DNA of 37,688 nucleotides from an uncultured Candidatus Poseidoniales archaeon (GTDB lineage Archaea > Thermoplasmatota > Poseidoniia > Poseidoniales > Poseidoniaceae), in contig CAJJCM010000045.1 in assembly GCA_905182635.1 (NCBI GenBank), forward strand, positions 1 through 37,688, read 5' to 3'. Positions 7,587 through 17,440 of the stretch are shown piece by piece. The notes under the pieces were generated by a model. That model saw only the letters and a program-made list of their open reading frames with translations, made no database searches and was not told where the DNA came from. Position numbers and translations under genes: made by a program. Every line of letters starts with the position of its first letter. The stretch's first letter is position 1.

Positions 7587-7997
7587 TCACTGAAGTCCCC
7601 GAATATCTTTCATCACTTTATCAAACATATTTCGGAATCCGTTTGAACGACTTGGAGAGAGTGTGCTAAGAATTCCCATTTCTTCTGCGAAACCTGGTGA
7701 CAGAAGTAAGACCTGAGCAGGTGCGTATCCGTTGACAGCAATACTCAGAATGCCCATGAGACCTTGGACAAGTTTTGCATCTGCACCGGCAAATAAGAGT
7801 ACCTTGCCGTCGTCCAACTCAACATGTACATGGGCTTCGGATTGACAACCCAGAATCCTCGACTCGTCATCCCATCGTTCAGCGGGGTAAGGTACCACTT
7901 CATCTGCCATATCAAACACCATTTCAAGGCGTTCCATCTTGTCATCAATGTCTTGGAATTCTTCGATCAATTCGGCCAATACTTCCGGATAGGTCAT
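7587..7997 (-). CDS. sufE: SufE, sulfur acceptor for cysteine desulfurase
   Basis: 136 residues from ATG 7997, whose start overlaps the end of sufS by four bases (ATGA). SufE takes the persulfide sulfur from SufS and hands it to SufB. The active Cys51 sits in the RILGCQSEAHV motif (usually GCQSxV). The rest follows the SufE pattern, including the LLFAGADAKLVQGLMGIL helix and LSPSRSNGFRNMF near the end. Length matches the family. A SufE partner is unusual in archaea, many of which have only SufB and SufC. Confidence 0.92.
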   Translation of the reverse strand: MTYPEVLAELIEEFQDIDDKMERLEMVFDMADEVVPYPAERWDDESRILGCQSEAHVHVELDDGKVLLFAGADAKLVQGLMGILSIAVNGYAPAQVLLLSPGFAEEMGILSTLSPSRSNGFRNMFDKVMKDIRGLQ

Positions 7998-9187
7998 CCG
8001 AATCTCTCCGTAATTTCTTTGAGTTGTTTGATAAAGAGTTCAGCTTCATGCATCGTATTATACAAATAAAATGAGGCTCGAACCGTACTCGAAATACCTA
8101 ATCTATTGAGCAATGGTTGTGCGCAATGGTGACCAGTACGGACTGCGAAACCTCGTGAATCAAATAAGTGAGCCAAGTCTTCACTGTGGATACTTGGATG
8201 ATTGAATGAGACCACAGCACTGTCATTCTTTTCATGACGGCCATAGACGGCCATACCCATTGAACGTAATTGCTCAGCAACCCAACTTCCAATCTTAACT
8301 AAGCGTTGATGTTCTTTTTCTAAATCAAGTGTTGACATCCAATCCAACGCAGCACTCCAACCGACGGCTTCTGCAATTTTTGGTGTTCCTGCTTCGAATT
8401 TATGTTCATCAGTTTGATAGGTTGAACCAGTGATTGTGACGGTTTCAATCATATCGCCACCACCCATGAATGGTTGCATCGTTTCAAACACCTCAGCATC
8501 GATAAGAAGGGCTCCAATACCGGTCGGCCCACACATTTTATGAGCAGAAAACGCCATGAAGTCAGCACCGGACTCTTGGAAATTAATACGTTCATGTGGA
8601 ACGCCCTGGGCTGCATCAACCAACACCAAAGCACCCCTTGAATGTGCAAGTTCGATGATTTCTTCCATTGGATTACGAACACCCAATACATTGGAAGTAT
8701 GTACCACACAGACGAGTTTTGCACCGTCTAAGGATGCAGCATATGCGTCCATATCGAGCGTAAAATCCTCCATGACTGGAACATATCGCAACTCAATATT
8801 CCGCTCTTCGGCAAGCATTTGCCAAGGAACAATATCCGAATGGTGTTCCATTTCTGTCAAGACGATAACATCGCCTTCAATTAGATTTGCTCGGCCCCAT
8901 GAATGGGCGACGAGATTGATGGCTTCGGTGGTACCACTGGTGAGGACTGCACGCTCAGCATTGAACCAATCCTTCAACTTGGTTCTGCATGCTTCGTACC
9001 CTTCTGTTGCTTCACCAGCCAGAGTATGTACTGCTCTGTGAACATTGGCATTTGAAGAGGTGTAATAGTTGTTCATCGCATCCAAAACGACTTGTGGTTT
9101 CTGTGTCGTTGCTGCATTATCGAGATAAATCAACGGAAAACCGTTGACTTTACGCTTGAGGATCGGGAAATCATCACGCAAAGCCAT
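7994..9187 (-). CDS. sufS: SufS, group II cysteine desulfurase
   Basis: 397 residues from ATG 9187. PLP enzyme of fold-type I that removes sulfur from cysteine. Visible residues are NAATTQKP near the start, TSGTTEAIN (83-91), EHHSD (114-118), Lys217 in SAHKMCGPTGIG as the Schiff-base lysine, and the catalytic Cys355 in RTGHHCAQP, which marks group II (SufS/SufE-type) enzymes. The start is four bases after the sufD stop. The downstream SufE fits the group II dependence on an acceptor protein. Confidence 0.95.
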   Translation of the reverse strand: MALRDDFPILKRKVNGFPLIYLDNAATTQKPQVVLDAMNNYYTSSNANVHRAVHTLAGEATEGYEACRTKLKDWFNAERAVLTSGTTEAINLVAHSWGRANLIEGDVIVLTEMEHHSDIVPWQMLAEERNIELRYVPVMEDFTLDMDAYAASLDGAKLVCVVHTSNVLGVRNPMEEIIELAHSRGALVLVDAAQGVPHERINFQESGADFMAFSAHKMCGPTGIGALLIDAEVFETMQPFMGGGDMIETVTITGSTYQTDEHKFEAGTPKIAEAVGWSAALDWMSTLDLEKEHQRLVKIGSWVAEQLRSMGMAVYGRHEKNDSAVVSFNHPSIHSEDLAHLFDSRGFAVRTGHHCAQPLLNRLGISSTVRASFYLYNTMHEAELFIKQLKEITERFG

Positions 9188-9191
9188 GTAA

Positions 9192-10232
9192 TCACCGCTT
9201 CAATTCGCATTCAAGATGAACAGTAAGACGTGTTCGCATTTCTTCGATGAGATGTTTGTTCGTCAAATTTGAAAAAGCGTTGAGAAGAAAACCATTGACA
9301 ATCATAGCTTGTGATTCTTCGGGGGTCAAACCTCTTGACATCAAATAATGCATTTGCTCCTTGTCGACAGGTGCACTAGCGGCACCGTGAGCAGCGGATA
9401 CATCATCAGCATGAACTTCGAGTTCGGGGATTGCTTCCGCCCTTGCTTTTTCGGAAAGAAGAAGATTACGGAAGACTTGAGATGCATCGGATTTATTGGC
9501 GCCTTCAGCAATCGTGAGCAAGCCAGTACCGATGAAATGACTGCTTCCAGCACATGCTGAATTCATCACTAAATCGGAATTTGTATGGCCGTGAAGATGG
9601 TGGATTTCGACATGCTCATCTTCATGCCGAGCACCAACTGCATTGACTGTGACCGATTGGCGTATTGAAGCGCCTGTTCCATTCAATGTACTGCGAAGGT
9701 CAGATTTGCATCGGAACCCGCCTACAGAAAGAGTCGCATGTTCAAGTTCACTATCACGTTCAATCATCCAATCTTCGCAACGAAGGAATTTGGTATTCGA
9801 GTCGAGTTCATTGATGAAACCAAAAGAGAGTTGAGCATTTGGATGAATCTTGCCTGTAATGTGGAGGCCAACCCATTCCGGTTCGCCTGATATATGAATA
9901 AAAACGACGGCTGAACCTTTGACTTCAAGGTCTAAATGACCAACCGCCACATGACCCGATGCTCGGGCATTGATGTGAATCGGTTCAGGTTCTTCATGGA
10001 TGACTAAACGATTGTATGAGCCTCCAGCAGCCTGTAAAAAGGCTCGAGCAATCTCATCAAAAGAATCCTCGGGCTGTTGTATTTTTTCGAGTGCCTCTCC
10101 GCCTTCGAGTGAAAAAATCACATCGTCAGCAATTGGCACTTCATCGGTAACACTGGGATGGATTCGAGGCCAAGGAGTATAGCGCCACAAATGTTCTGAA
10201 CGAGGTGGGATTGCCATCTGTTGGTAGATCAT
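9192..10232 (-). CDS. sufD: SufD, scaffold subunit
   Basis: 346 residues; start ATG 10232 overlaps the sufB stop by four bases, and a second Met five codons in ([16 protein letters not shown]) is an alternative. SufD pairs with SufB and SufC in the SufBC2D scaffold. The Trp-Arg-Tyr-Thr-Pro element at the start and the beta-helix core are typical. The C-terminal motif [35 protein letters not shown] is the SufBD signature, with the conserved His needed for cluster assembly. Shorter than bacterial SufD (about 420), with a reduced N-terminal helical region. Confidence 0.92.
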   Translation of the reverse strand: MIYQQMAIPPRSEHLWRYTPWPRIHPSVTDEVPIADDVIFSLEGGEALEKIQQPEDSFDEIARAFLQAAGGSYNRLVIHEEPEPIHINARASGHVAVGHLDLEVKGSAVVFIHISGEPEWVGLHITGKIHPNAQLSFGFINELDSNTKFLRCEDWMIERDSELEHATLSVGGFRCKSDLRSTLNGTGASIRQSVTVNAVGARHEDEHVEIHHLHGHTNSDLVMNSACAGSSHFIGTGLLTIAEGANKSDASQVFRNLLLSEKARAEAIPELEVHADDVSAAHGAASAPVDKEQMHYLMSRGLTPEESQAMIVNGFLLNAFSNLTNKHLIEEMRTRLTVHLECELKR

Positions 10233-11635
10233 CCAATGGAGCCCTCCATTTCCAATTCGAGTAGCTTGTTCAACTCCACTGCATATTCCATGGGGAGTTC
10301 TCGAGTAAAGGGTTCAAAGAATCCATTGACAATCAAGCCCATTGCTGCATCTTCAGTGAATCCACGGCTCATGAGATAGAACAGTTGGTCACTTGAAACC
10401 TTAGAAACGCTTGCTTCGTGTTCCAAATCAGCAGTTGAATTACCGATTTCCATCGTTGGGTAGGTATCCGAACGTGAACTGCCATCAAAAATAAGAGCAT
10501 CGCAGACAATTTTTGACCGGCAACCTGTTGATTTTGGGCTGACTTGTAATAATCCACGGTAAGAGGAACGTCCACCTTTCTTTGAAATTGATTTTGACAG
10601 AATATTCGATGTTGTGTTTGAGGCAAGATGATGAACTTTTGCACCGGTGTCTTGGTGTTGTCCTTCTCCAGCATAAGCAACCGATATCACTTCTGCGTGT
10701 GCACCTTCGCCCTTGAGGAGAACGGAAGGGTACTTCATGGTCAATTTGGAGCCGATGTTTCCATCAACCCATTCGATGGTTGCGTTTTTATGAGCAACAG
10801 CACGCTTTGTAACTAAATTGTAGACGTTACTCGACCAGTTCTGAACGGTGGAATAACGAATTTTTGCGCCTTCCATTGCAATGAGTTCAACCACTGCAGA
10901 ATGCAAGGAATCAGTTGAATAGGTCGGAGCAGTACAGCCTTCCACGTAGTGAACAGAACTCCCTTCATCAGCAATGATGAGGGTTCGCTCAAATTGTCCC
11001 ATGTTCTTGGCATTGATACGGAAATAGGCCTGAACTGGCATTTCAACACTAACGCCTTTGGGGATATAGAGGAATGAGCCACCTGACCAAACAGCAGTAT
11101 TGAGGGCAGAGAACTTGTTGTCGCTGTGAGGAATGACCGTTCCGAAATACTTTTTGATAAGTTCTGGATATTGCTTAAGGCCTGAGTCCATGTCAAGGAA
11201 AATGACGCCCTGTTCTTCTAAATCTTCTCGGATGGAGTGGTACACTGCTTCTGATTCGTATTGTGCAGTCACGCCACCGAGCCATTTTTGCTCAGCATCT
11301 GGAATTCCTAGCCGGTCGAAGGTGTTCTTGATGTCATCAGGGACTTCATCCCATGATTTTTCTGTTTTTGTCGATGAACGCAAGAAATAGATAATACTCT
11401 CAAAATCAATCTGGTCCAAGAGTGAACAATTGCCCCAGTCTGGCATCACACGTTCAACGAAATGACGGTAGGCTTTGACACGTATATCCGTCATCCATTG
11501 AGGTTCGTTTTTGAGTTCTGATATATCTCGTACCACTTGTTCTGAAAGGCCCTTATCAAAACGAATTGTTGAATTCTCAGGGTCATGGAAACCATAGCGA
11601 TAGTCGCCGATTACATCTTGTGCTTCATCCGTCAT
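10229..11635 (-). CDS. sufB: SufB, Fe-S cluster scaffold
   Basis: 468 residues from ATG 11635, the usual length. SufB receives sulfur from SufE and builds the cluster with SufC and SufD. Features seen: the [11 protein letters not shown] opening, [20 protein letters not shown], the [18 protein letters not shown] segment, [30 protein letters not shown] holding the conserved cluster-region Cys, and [28 protein letters not shown] at the SufBD C-terminal signature. It starts nine bases after the sufC stop and overlaps sufD by four bases, so the subunits are translationally linked. Confidence 0.96.
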   Translation of the reverse strand: MTDEAQDVIGDYRYGFHDPENSTIRFDKGLSEQVVRDISELKNEPQWMTDIRVKAYRHFVERVMPDWGNCSLLDQIDFESIIYFLRSSTKTEKSWDEVPDDIKNTFDRLGIPDAEQKWLGGVTAQYESEAVYHSIREDLEEQGVIFLDMDSGLKQYPELIKKYFGTVIPHSDNKFSALNTAVWSGGSFLYIPKGVSVEMPVQAYFRINAKNMGQFERTLIIADEGSSVHYVEGCTAPTYSTDSLHSAVVELIAMEGAKIRYSTVQNWSSNVYNLVTKRAVAHKNATIEWVDGNIGSKLTMKYPSVLLKGEGAHAEVISVAYAGEGQHQDTGAKVHHLASNTTSNILSKSISKKGGRSSYRGLLQVSPKSTGCRSKIVCDALIFDGSSRSDTYPTMEIGNSTADLEHEASVSKVSSDQLFYLMSRGFTEDAAMGLIVNGFFEPFTRELPMEYAVELNKLLELEMEGSIG

Positions 11636-11644
11636 CTCAATTCC

Positions 11645-12388
11645 TCAAGCAGTTACATCGAGCCATTCATAGCCCCGGTCTTCAAGTTCAAGCGCCAATT
11701 CAGGGCCGCCAGTTTGAACAATTGCCCCATCGATCATTGCGTGAACGAAGTGTGGTTTCACTAAATCCAGTAGGCGTTGATAGTGAGTGATAATCAAACA
11801 TGCTGAATCGACAGCAACTTCATTGATTCCTTTGGCCACGATTCGCAATGCATCAATGTCCAATCCAGAATCGGTTTCATCGAGCAAGGCGAGTTGTGGT
11901 TTCAGCAAAAGCATCTGCAAAATTTCGAGTCGCTTCTTTTCGCCACCGCTAAAACCATCGTTGACATAACGTGAGAGGAAACTCTTGTCCATGGATAATT
12001 GTTCCATGGCTGCAGTTAATTCTTTGCGGAATTCGCGACCCTTTGGTGGCACGTCTCGTACCGAGGTTACGGACTTCTTGAGAAATGTTCCGACTTGGAC
12101 GCCTGGGATAACGGCTGGATATTGGAATGAAAGGAACATACCAGCACGAGCCCGTTCAAAAACGGCAAGTTCTTCCAACGGTTGACCTTTGTAAAAGATG
12201 CTGCCTTCGGTAATCACATAGGCTGGATGGCCCATGACTACATTCGCCAAAGTAGACTTACCTGCACCGTTTCGACCCATGATTGCATGAATTTCACCAC
12301 GCTGAATTGTGAGGTTGACACCTTTGAGAATGAGCGTACCTTCGACACTGACATGGAGGTTTTCAATTCGTAAGATCTCCTCCGCCAT
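11645..12388 (-). CDS. sufC: SufC, ABC-type ATPase of the Suf scaffold
   Basis: 247 residues from ATG 12388, which has GGTGAGGGTG directly upstream; a GTG nine bases earlier is less likely. Soluble ATPase that drives conformational change in SufB-SufD. Walker A is GRNGAGKST (about 38-46), signature FSGGEKKR (146-153), and Walker B with the SufC-typical extension LALLDETDSGLD (166-177). It is the first gene of the operon sufC-B-D-S-E-T. Its start faces the Nfu-like gene across a 125-base gap. Confidence 0.96.
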   Translation of the reverse strand: MAEEILRIENLHVSVEGTLILKGVNLTIQRGEIHAIMGRNGAGKSTLANVVMGHPAYVITEGSIFYKGQPLEELAVFERARAGMFLSFQYPAVIPGVQVGTFLKKSVTSVRDVPPKGREFRKELTAAMEQLSMDKSFLSRYVNDGFSGGEKKRLEILQMLLLKPQLALLDETDSGLDIDALRIVAKGINEVAVDSACLIITHYQRLLDLVKPHFVHAMIDGAIVQTGGPELALELEDRGYEWLDVTA

Positions 12389-12420
12389 CACCCTCACCTA
12401 ATTACCCCACGCAGAGCCCC

Positions 12421-12429
12421 TTTATCAAG
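12421..12429 (-). promoter_or_regulatory. Probable TATA box of the suf operon
   Basis: On the minus strand CTTGATAAA lies 33-41 bases before the sufC ATG at 12388. That puts transcription start about ten bases before the ATG, just enough room for the GGTGAGGGTG ribosome-binding site. Confidence 0.5.
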
Positions 12430-12474
12430 TGGTGTAATCGAAGTCAATACCGGTTACAGCGAGGATACCACATC

Positions 12475-12483
12475 AATAATACA
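12475..12483 (+). promoter_or_regulatory. Possible TATA box of the Nfu-like gene
   Basis: AATAATACA lies 31-39 bases before the ATG at 12514 on the plus strand. The spacing mirrors that of the sufC promoter on the other strand, leaving about 45 bases between the two boxes for shared regulation. Confidence 0.4.
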
Positions 12484-12513
12484 CTTGAAGAAGAAGAGCG
12501 GTGAGCGAGAGGC

Positions 12514-12972
12514 ATGACCGACGATGACCTCGTGGCAAAATATGCGGCCGAAGCAAAGGCAGCAATGTCCGCCGAAGCAAGCCGTCGAATCGAAGATATG
12601 ACCGACCCTGTTGAAGAAGAACGTCTTCGTTCATCTTCGTTGCTGCCATTCATCGGAACGGGTGATTTCGTCCCGGCTCTACTTTCACGTTTGGGTGATG
12701 TTCGTGCAGCTCTCGATGGGCACGGAGGTGGCATTGCAGTCTCGTCACTTGAGTGGGGTAAAGGCGATGCATCAGAACTCGACCTTGTGTTGGATTTGAC
12801 CGGTGCTTGTCTCTCATGTGGCGCCGCCCCGGGAACGCTTGATGGTGTGAAAACGGATTTGGAAGCAGATAAAGAAATCTTCCGTATTCGCTTTTCTTCG
12901 GCTCTGCTCGATACATTTGATGAATTGGGAAGAGAATTCATTCTTGCCCACGGTGCAGTCGAGTTTGTTTGA
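12514..12972 (+). CDS. NifU C-terminal-like (Nfu) Fe-S carrier protein
   Basis: 152 residues from ATG 12514, preceded by GCGAGAGGC. The second half matches the Nfu domain: ALDGHGGGIAVSSLEW, then LTGACLSCGAAPGTLDGV with Cys99-x2-Cys102, the cluster-binding pair. The canonical form is GxCxxCP; here the Pro is absent and the wording is diverged. The first 45 residues are a helical extension of unknown role. It is divergent from the suf operon with back-to-back promoters, and Nfu proteins carry finished clusters to targets, so a joint function is well supported. tgtA starts eight bases downstream. Confidence 0.8.
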   Translation: MTDDDLVAKYAAEAKAAMSAEASRRIEDMTDPVEEERLRSSSLLPFIGTGDFVPALLSRLGDVRAALDGHGGGIAVSSLEWGKGDASELDLVLDLTGACLSCGAAPGTLDGVKTDLEADKEIFRIRFSSALLDTFDELGREFILAHGAVEFV

Positions 12973-12979
12973 ATGATTC

Positions 12980-15298
12980 ATGCCAACTTGGATGGATGGG
13001 TTGAAAGACACGAAGGAAAGGGTCGATGGTATGGGAGCATGGACTGAAGGCCGTCGAGATGACCCCCTACCATGCCGTGAAGTCGACAGAGGACTGTTTG
13101 AAATCACAACACGCGATGGTCGAGGACGCATCGGACGCTTGCATACTGAACACGGTATTCTGGAAACGCCAGCCTTGTTGCCGGTCATCAATCCAAACAT
13201 CAGAACCATTGAACCCCGTGAAATGTGGGATCGGTATGGAATTGGCGCCCTCATCACAAATTCATACATTATTTGGAAGCACGAAGGACTCAAAGAAACT
13301 GCAATCACTGAAGGAGTTCACAAACTCTTGGACTACCCCGGCGTGGTCATGACTGATTCAGGTACCTTTCAGGCATACATCTACGGTGATGTCGAAGTCG
13401 GTGTGGAAGAAATCGTTGAGTTCCAGCGAAGTATCGGCGTTGATATTGCGACCATGCTCGATGTATTTTCACGACCAGACATGACAGAGGGTCAGGTGGC
13501 AAAGTGTGTTCAAGAAACGATTGAGCGCGCACCAGCAAGCATCGCAGCATCCGGAACCACAATGCTCAATGGTCCGATTCAAGGTGGGATATTCAAGCAT
13601 CTGCGAACTGAATCGGCTCAAGGCATGGGTGAATTCGGTTTCGCCATACACCCAATTGGTGGAATCGTTCCTGTAATGGAACGTCACCTCTACAAAGATT
13701 ATGCCAAAATCATGTTGTCTTCGCTGCCATATCTCCCTCCAAATCGACCCGTGCACATGTTTGGCTGTGGTCATCCAATGTTGTTTCCAATGTCAATTGC
13801 TTTGGGCGCTGACTTATTCGATTCTGCCGCCTATGCGCTCTTTGCACGTGATGGTCGTCTGTTGACACCTTGGGGCACTCAAAAAATCGAGTCACTGGTC
13901 GAATGGCCTGAACGAATGCCTTGTGTTGTTGCTTGCACGCCGGCTGATGTTCGAGCGTTGGGCATGAAGGAGAAGACTGCACTCTTAGCACGGTATAATC
14001 TCGAGGTAACTTTATCGGAACTCGACCGTTGCAAACAGGCCATTCGAGATGGAACCATTTGGCGTTTGGCTGAGCGACGAAGTCACCAGCACCCTGCCCT
14101 TCGTGAGGCCTTTTTGTGGCTCTCTACAAGCCCTCATAATAAGAAACTCAACTTACAATTCTTGGAAGAACTTGTCCTTGATGACCGTGACGCTGCTCGC
14201 GACATTGACCAAAATGCTGGACAGTGGGAACATGCTTGGAATTGGATTGTTGAGTCGCAAGAATCTCCCCGCAAAGGCGGTGAGCCGTGGGGGGGTGAAG
14301 ACACCCAGGTCAGACCTCATATCAATGCTGCAAAGAAGGCATTGAAAGAACATTGGAAACCTCACAATAAGGAAGGGAAAGGGGCAGATGAAGTACTGAT
14401 CGCTTACGGTTCTTCGGGACCATGGCGAGAACGTTTGAGTGACCTCATGGCTCGACTGGAGCATCATTGTCCAGGATTGGAAGTGATGATCCAAACGCCT
14501 ATTGGTTTACTCCCATACTCGCTTGAAGACCTCAATCCATTCACGCACATCGATGGGCCTCAATGGCTCTGGCGTCGCCGTCCGAATCCTGCTGTACTAC
14601 GAGAGGAACTCGGGCACTACGGTTTGGGTGAACGACGTATCATTCTGGTAGATTTACTTGGAGACGGCATTCAATCTCGGGCGTTCAATGCACTGCATCA
14701 AGCAGGTGTTGTCGATGGAATCACCGATACCGATGCCAGTGCTCAGCCCTTGGAAAAAGAACAGCGTGATGAAGCGAAATTACGCCTTCAGCGTCGACAT
14801 GTCGCTGATAAAATGGTTCTCTTACTCAATTTGAAACACGATTTAGTTCAGACGATGTTAACTGATTCCACCTTCGTGGTAAATCGATTGGGGCGGGTGA
14901 AAAACGCAATGCTTTCAAACGGGACGCATATTGTTAGTCCGAGATTGACCGACGGAGGGTTATCACTGACCACCGGTGGAGCGCTTGAAATCCATGCACT
15001 CCGGGAGATTCCAATTCCAAATGGATTTGAAAAGGGTGGAGGAGGAAGTCATCTCTCAAAAGGTCCTGCTTGGGTTGTCGTCAATGACGATGCTGAACCC
15101 TTTGTTCGCCAAGGTCGAAATGTATTCCATGGTTTCATTCTTGCATGTGACTCGTGGGTTTCACCTGGAGATACCTGTCTGCTGGTCAATCAGAAAGGTG
15201 AACTTATTGGACATGGAATTTCGCAGTGTACTCCCGCAGATATGCAACATTTCCAAAAGGGTGTGGCAGTAAAAACTCGCGGTGGAATGGCACAGTAA
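12980..15298 (+). CDS. tgtA: Archaeosine tRNA-guanine transglycosylase with PUA domain
   Basis: 772 residues. The enzyme swaps guanine 15 of archaeal tRNA for preQ0, the first step to archaeosine. TGT barrel: general-base Asp126 in MTDSGTFQ, archaeal-type LDVFSRPD (about 160-167), QGGIF (201-205), FGCGHPML (261-268) and nucleophile Asp281 in LFDSAAYALFARDG. The zinc site, usually CxCxxC plus His, is reduced to PCVVAC (Cys315, Cys319) with downstream SHQHP. A middle C1/C2 region follows, containing TPIGLLPYSLEDLNPF, and a C-terminal PUA domain (about 690-770, LSKGPAWVVVNDDAEPF to VKTRGG) that binds the tRNA end. It is longer than most homologues (about 500-650). It starts eight bases after the Nfu-like gene. 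Confidence 0.93.
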   Translation: MPTWMDGLKDTKERVDGMGAWTEGRRDDPLPCREVDRGLFEITTRDGRGRIGRLHTEHGILETPALLPVINPNIRTIEPREMWDRYGIGALITNSYIIWKHEGLKETAITEGVHKLLDYPGVVMTDSGTFQAYIYGDVEVGVEEIVEFQRSIGVDIATMLDVFSRPDMTEGQVAKCVQETIERAPASIAASGTTMLNGPIQGGIFKHLRTESAQGMGEFGFAIHPIGGIVPVMERHLYKDYAKIMLSSLPYLPPNRPVHMFGCGHPMLFPMSIALGADLFDSAAYALFARDGRLLTPWGTQKIESLVEWPERMPCVVACTPADVRALGMKEKTALLARYNLEVTLSELDRCKQAIRDGTIWRLAERRSHQHPALREAFLWLSTSPHNKKLNLQFLEELVLDDRDAARDIDQNAGQWEHAWNWIVESQESPRKGGEPWGGEDTQVRPHINAAKKALKEHWKPHNKEGKGADEVLIAYGSSGPWRERLSDLMARLEHHCPGLEVMIQTPIGLLPYSLEDLNPFTHIDGPQWLWRRRPNPAVLREELGHYGLGERRIILVDLLGDGIQSRAFNALHQAGVVDGITDTDASAQPLEKEQRDEAKLRLQRRHVADKMVLLLNLKHDLVQTMLTDSTFVVNRLGRVKNAMLSNGTHIVSPRLTDGGLSLTTGGALEIHALREIPIPNGFEKGGGGSHLSKGPAWVVVNDDAEPFVRQGRNVFHGFILACDSWVSPGDTCLLVNQKGELIGHGISQCTPADMQHFQKGVAVKTRGGMAQ

Positions 15299-15374
15299 GT
15301 GTCTCCGAACCCTCTGCAATCCGAGGTATACTTCAAAAAGCGCCTCGGCTCTCTTGTTCTTGGGGGAGAGGGCT

Positions 15375-16385
15375 ATGCAAGACGACCTCATCATCAAAAC
15401 TACAAATTTGACCAAATCATATGGTCCACATGTAGCATTGAATAAACTCAACCTTTCGGTCCCGAAAGGCGCCACTGGCCTACTTGGTCCAAACGGTGCA
15501 GGGAAATCCACATTCTTGAAAACCATCCTTGGTTTAATCCAAACTACAGAAGGAGAAGGTACTGTTCTCGGCCTAAATATTCGCACCCAAGGTGATGAAA
15601 TTCGCTCTCGGATCGGGTACATGCCCGAATACGATTGCTTGAATCCCGATATGGAAGCGATTCATCAAGTACGGTATTCGGGTGAATTGCTCGGCATGAA
15701 CCCGACAATTGCTCTTGCTCGTGCACACGAAACATTGCAGTATGTGGGATTGGGCGAACAACGCTATCGTAATATTGGGAGCTACTCAACAGGAATGAAA
15801 CAGGCGACTAAACTCGCATGTGCCCTTATTCATGACCCGGAATTAATTATTGCCGATGAACCTTCAAATGGTCTTGATATCTCTGCACGTAATTACATGA
15901 TTGAAACGCTCACGCATACAGTTAAGACTGGAAATCGCTCAGTACTCATGGCTTCACATTTAATGGATGATGTCGAACGAGTCTGTGAGAATTTTATCCT
16001 CTTACACAAAGGGAAACTAGCCGCTCAAGGTCGAATTGAGGACCTCAAAGCCTTTGACCGTGAAATTGAGATTCACGTCTGGGGCGGAGCATCACGCTTG
16101 GAGGAAGCGATGATTGCACGGGGCATGGGCGTTCGAAGAGAAGGCAGGGTTATGCGCATTCTCCATGAACAAGAAGACACGACTTCTATGATCTTACAAT
16201 GCGCTGCCGATGTCGGTGCACAAATACGTCGAATGCATGAATACGAAGCATCGTTGGAGGACTTGTTTCTCTCGATTATGGAAAACCTCGGCTATGAAGT
16301 GAAGACCAGTGAAGACTTGTTGTCATCTCCTGCACAAGCACGTAAGGTTGATGCGCCCGGATATATGGGGGGTGGTTCAGCATGA
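15375..16385 (+). CDS. ABC transporter ATP-binding protein (first of a tandem pair)
   Basis: 336 residues from ATG 15375, with GGGGGAGAGG just upstream; the frame is open further back but overlaps tgtA. Nucleotide-binding domain of the ABC-2 exporter type: Walker A GPNGAGKST (38-46), Q-loop region GYMPEYDCL, signature YSTGMKQ (137-143), Walker B LIIADEP (157-163) and switch His195 in ASHLMDD. A C-terminal extension of about 110 residues after the fold resembles the regulatory tails of CcmA/NatA-like ATPases. The stop overlaps the start of the permease by four bases (ATGA), so the two form a unit. Confidence 0.9.
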   Translation: MQDDLIIKTTNLTKSYGPHVALNKLNLSVPKGATGLLGPNGAGKSTFLKTILGLIQTTEGEGTVLGLNIRTQGDEIRSRIGYMPEYDCLNPDMEAIHQVRYSGELLGMNPTIALARAHETLQYVGLGEQRYRNIGSYSTGMKQATKLACALIHDPELIIADEPSNGLDISARNYMIETLTHTVKTGNRSVLMASHLMDDVERVCENFILLHKGKLAAQGRIEDLKAFDREIEIHVWGGASRLEEAMIARGMGVRREGRVMRILHEQEDTTSMILQCAADVGAQIRRMHEYEASLEDLFLSIMENLGYEVKTSEDLLSSPAQARKVDAPGYMGGGSA

Positions 16386-17440
16386 CGACTTCGGAGAATA
16401 CACCACCAATGGCTGCAGCGATTACACCACAACCGGTTGAGTATGCTGCTGAAACACCCGTCACCGGAAAGGTACGACTTGAAGCAGCCTGGGGCTCGAC
16501 TGAAGGTGATGAAGACTTTACAACAACAGCTTCTTCGGCACCAAAGCCTGATGGACAGGTATTCAAACCTCAATACAAACAGTGGAACGGCCAACTCAAC
16601 CCGCGTTGGATGCGGAATTGGGCCATCCTACGCCACCACTTACTCGGAATATTCAAGAAAGGTCACCGACCCTGGGGGATGCCAATCCGATTATATCTCT
16701 TGGTGGTCTTTATTGCGTCGTTAACTGATGTCGGTTTGACGTTGGTGTCAGCATTAATCGGTGACTCAGGCCTCCATTCAATATGGGGTGTGAGCCGTGA
16801 TAATCTCTATGGCCACGTGCTCGGATTCTTCCCACGGAATATGCTCTACTATCCAGTTATTGCTGCCTTGTTGGTGGGAGGCGTCATCTCTGAGGACCGA
16901 CAACATGGCACCTCTGCGCTCTATTTTTCACGTCCAATTACCCGATTTGATTATGTTGGAATGAAATTTCTTTCTGTTGCCCTCATCCAAGGATTGATCA
17001 TCTTGGTCTCATTATCGCTCTACTATTTTGCTGAAATCGCAGCAATGGGGCGTGGCTGGGCGTGGATTATTGACACATTACCTATGTTCCTTGCGACTGT
17101 TTTCAGCGCTGTATTATTGATTTTCACCTACACCAGTATTGGACTTTCTTTGTCAAGCGTTTCCAAGGGCAAATTTTTCCCGGGGATTGCTTTACTTTCA
17201 ATTATTCTCGGCACCAAAATATTGGCATTTATCGTCTCAAATCTCTTTGACCGCGAAATCCTTTATCTCATCTCACCCTACGATTGTCTGGCGCATGTTG
17301 GACAAGCCATTATCGGAACACAACCAACCTATGACCAATACTCATGGACTTGGTCGTTGGCGTCACTTGTGGCAATGAACGCCTTAGCATTGTATGTCTT
17401 AACCACACGCGTTTCTTCAATGGAGGTGACTCGAGAATGA
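16382..17440 (+). CDS. ABC-2 type permease (first of a tandem pair)
   Basis: 352 residues from ATG 16382. The first 95 residues are polar, Thr/Pro/Ala-rich and probably cytoplasmic. Six membrane helices follow, at about 103-125, 158-175, 198-220, 232-256, 262-285 and 327-345. Between helices 2 and 3 is the segment SEDRQHGTSALYFSRPITR, the coupling element seen in ABC-2 permeases. The substrate is unknown. It lies between two ATPases with overlapping ends on both sides. Confidence 0.82.
   Translation: MTTSENTPPMAAAITPQPVEYAAETPVTGKVRLEAAWGSTEGDEDFTTTASSAPKPDGQVFKPQYKQWNGQLNPRWMRNWAILRHHLLGIFKKGHRPWGMPIRLYLLVVFIASLTDVGLTLVSALIGDSGLHSIWGVSRDNLYGHVLGFFPRNMLYYPVIAALLVGGVISEDRQHGTSALYFSRPITRFDYVGMKFLSVALIQGLIILVSLSLYYFAEIAAMGRGWAWIIDTLPMFLATVFSAVLLIFTYTSIGLSLSSVSKGKFFPGIALLSIILGTKILAFIVSNLFDREILYLISPYDCLAHVGQAIIGTQPTYDQYSWTWSLASLVAMNALALYVLTTRVSSMEVTRE

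Noticed and set aside
12444-12941. 165-residue minus-strand ORF opposite the Nfu-like gene
   Set aside because: Ser/Arg-rich composition typical of an antisense frame; the plus-strand frame has the Nfu motif and a ribosome-binding site.
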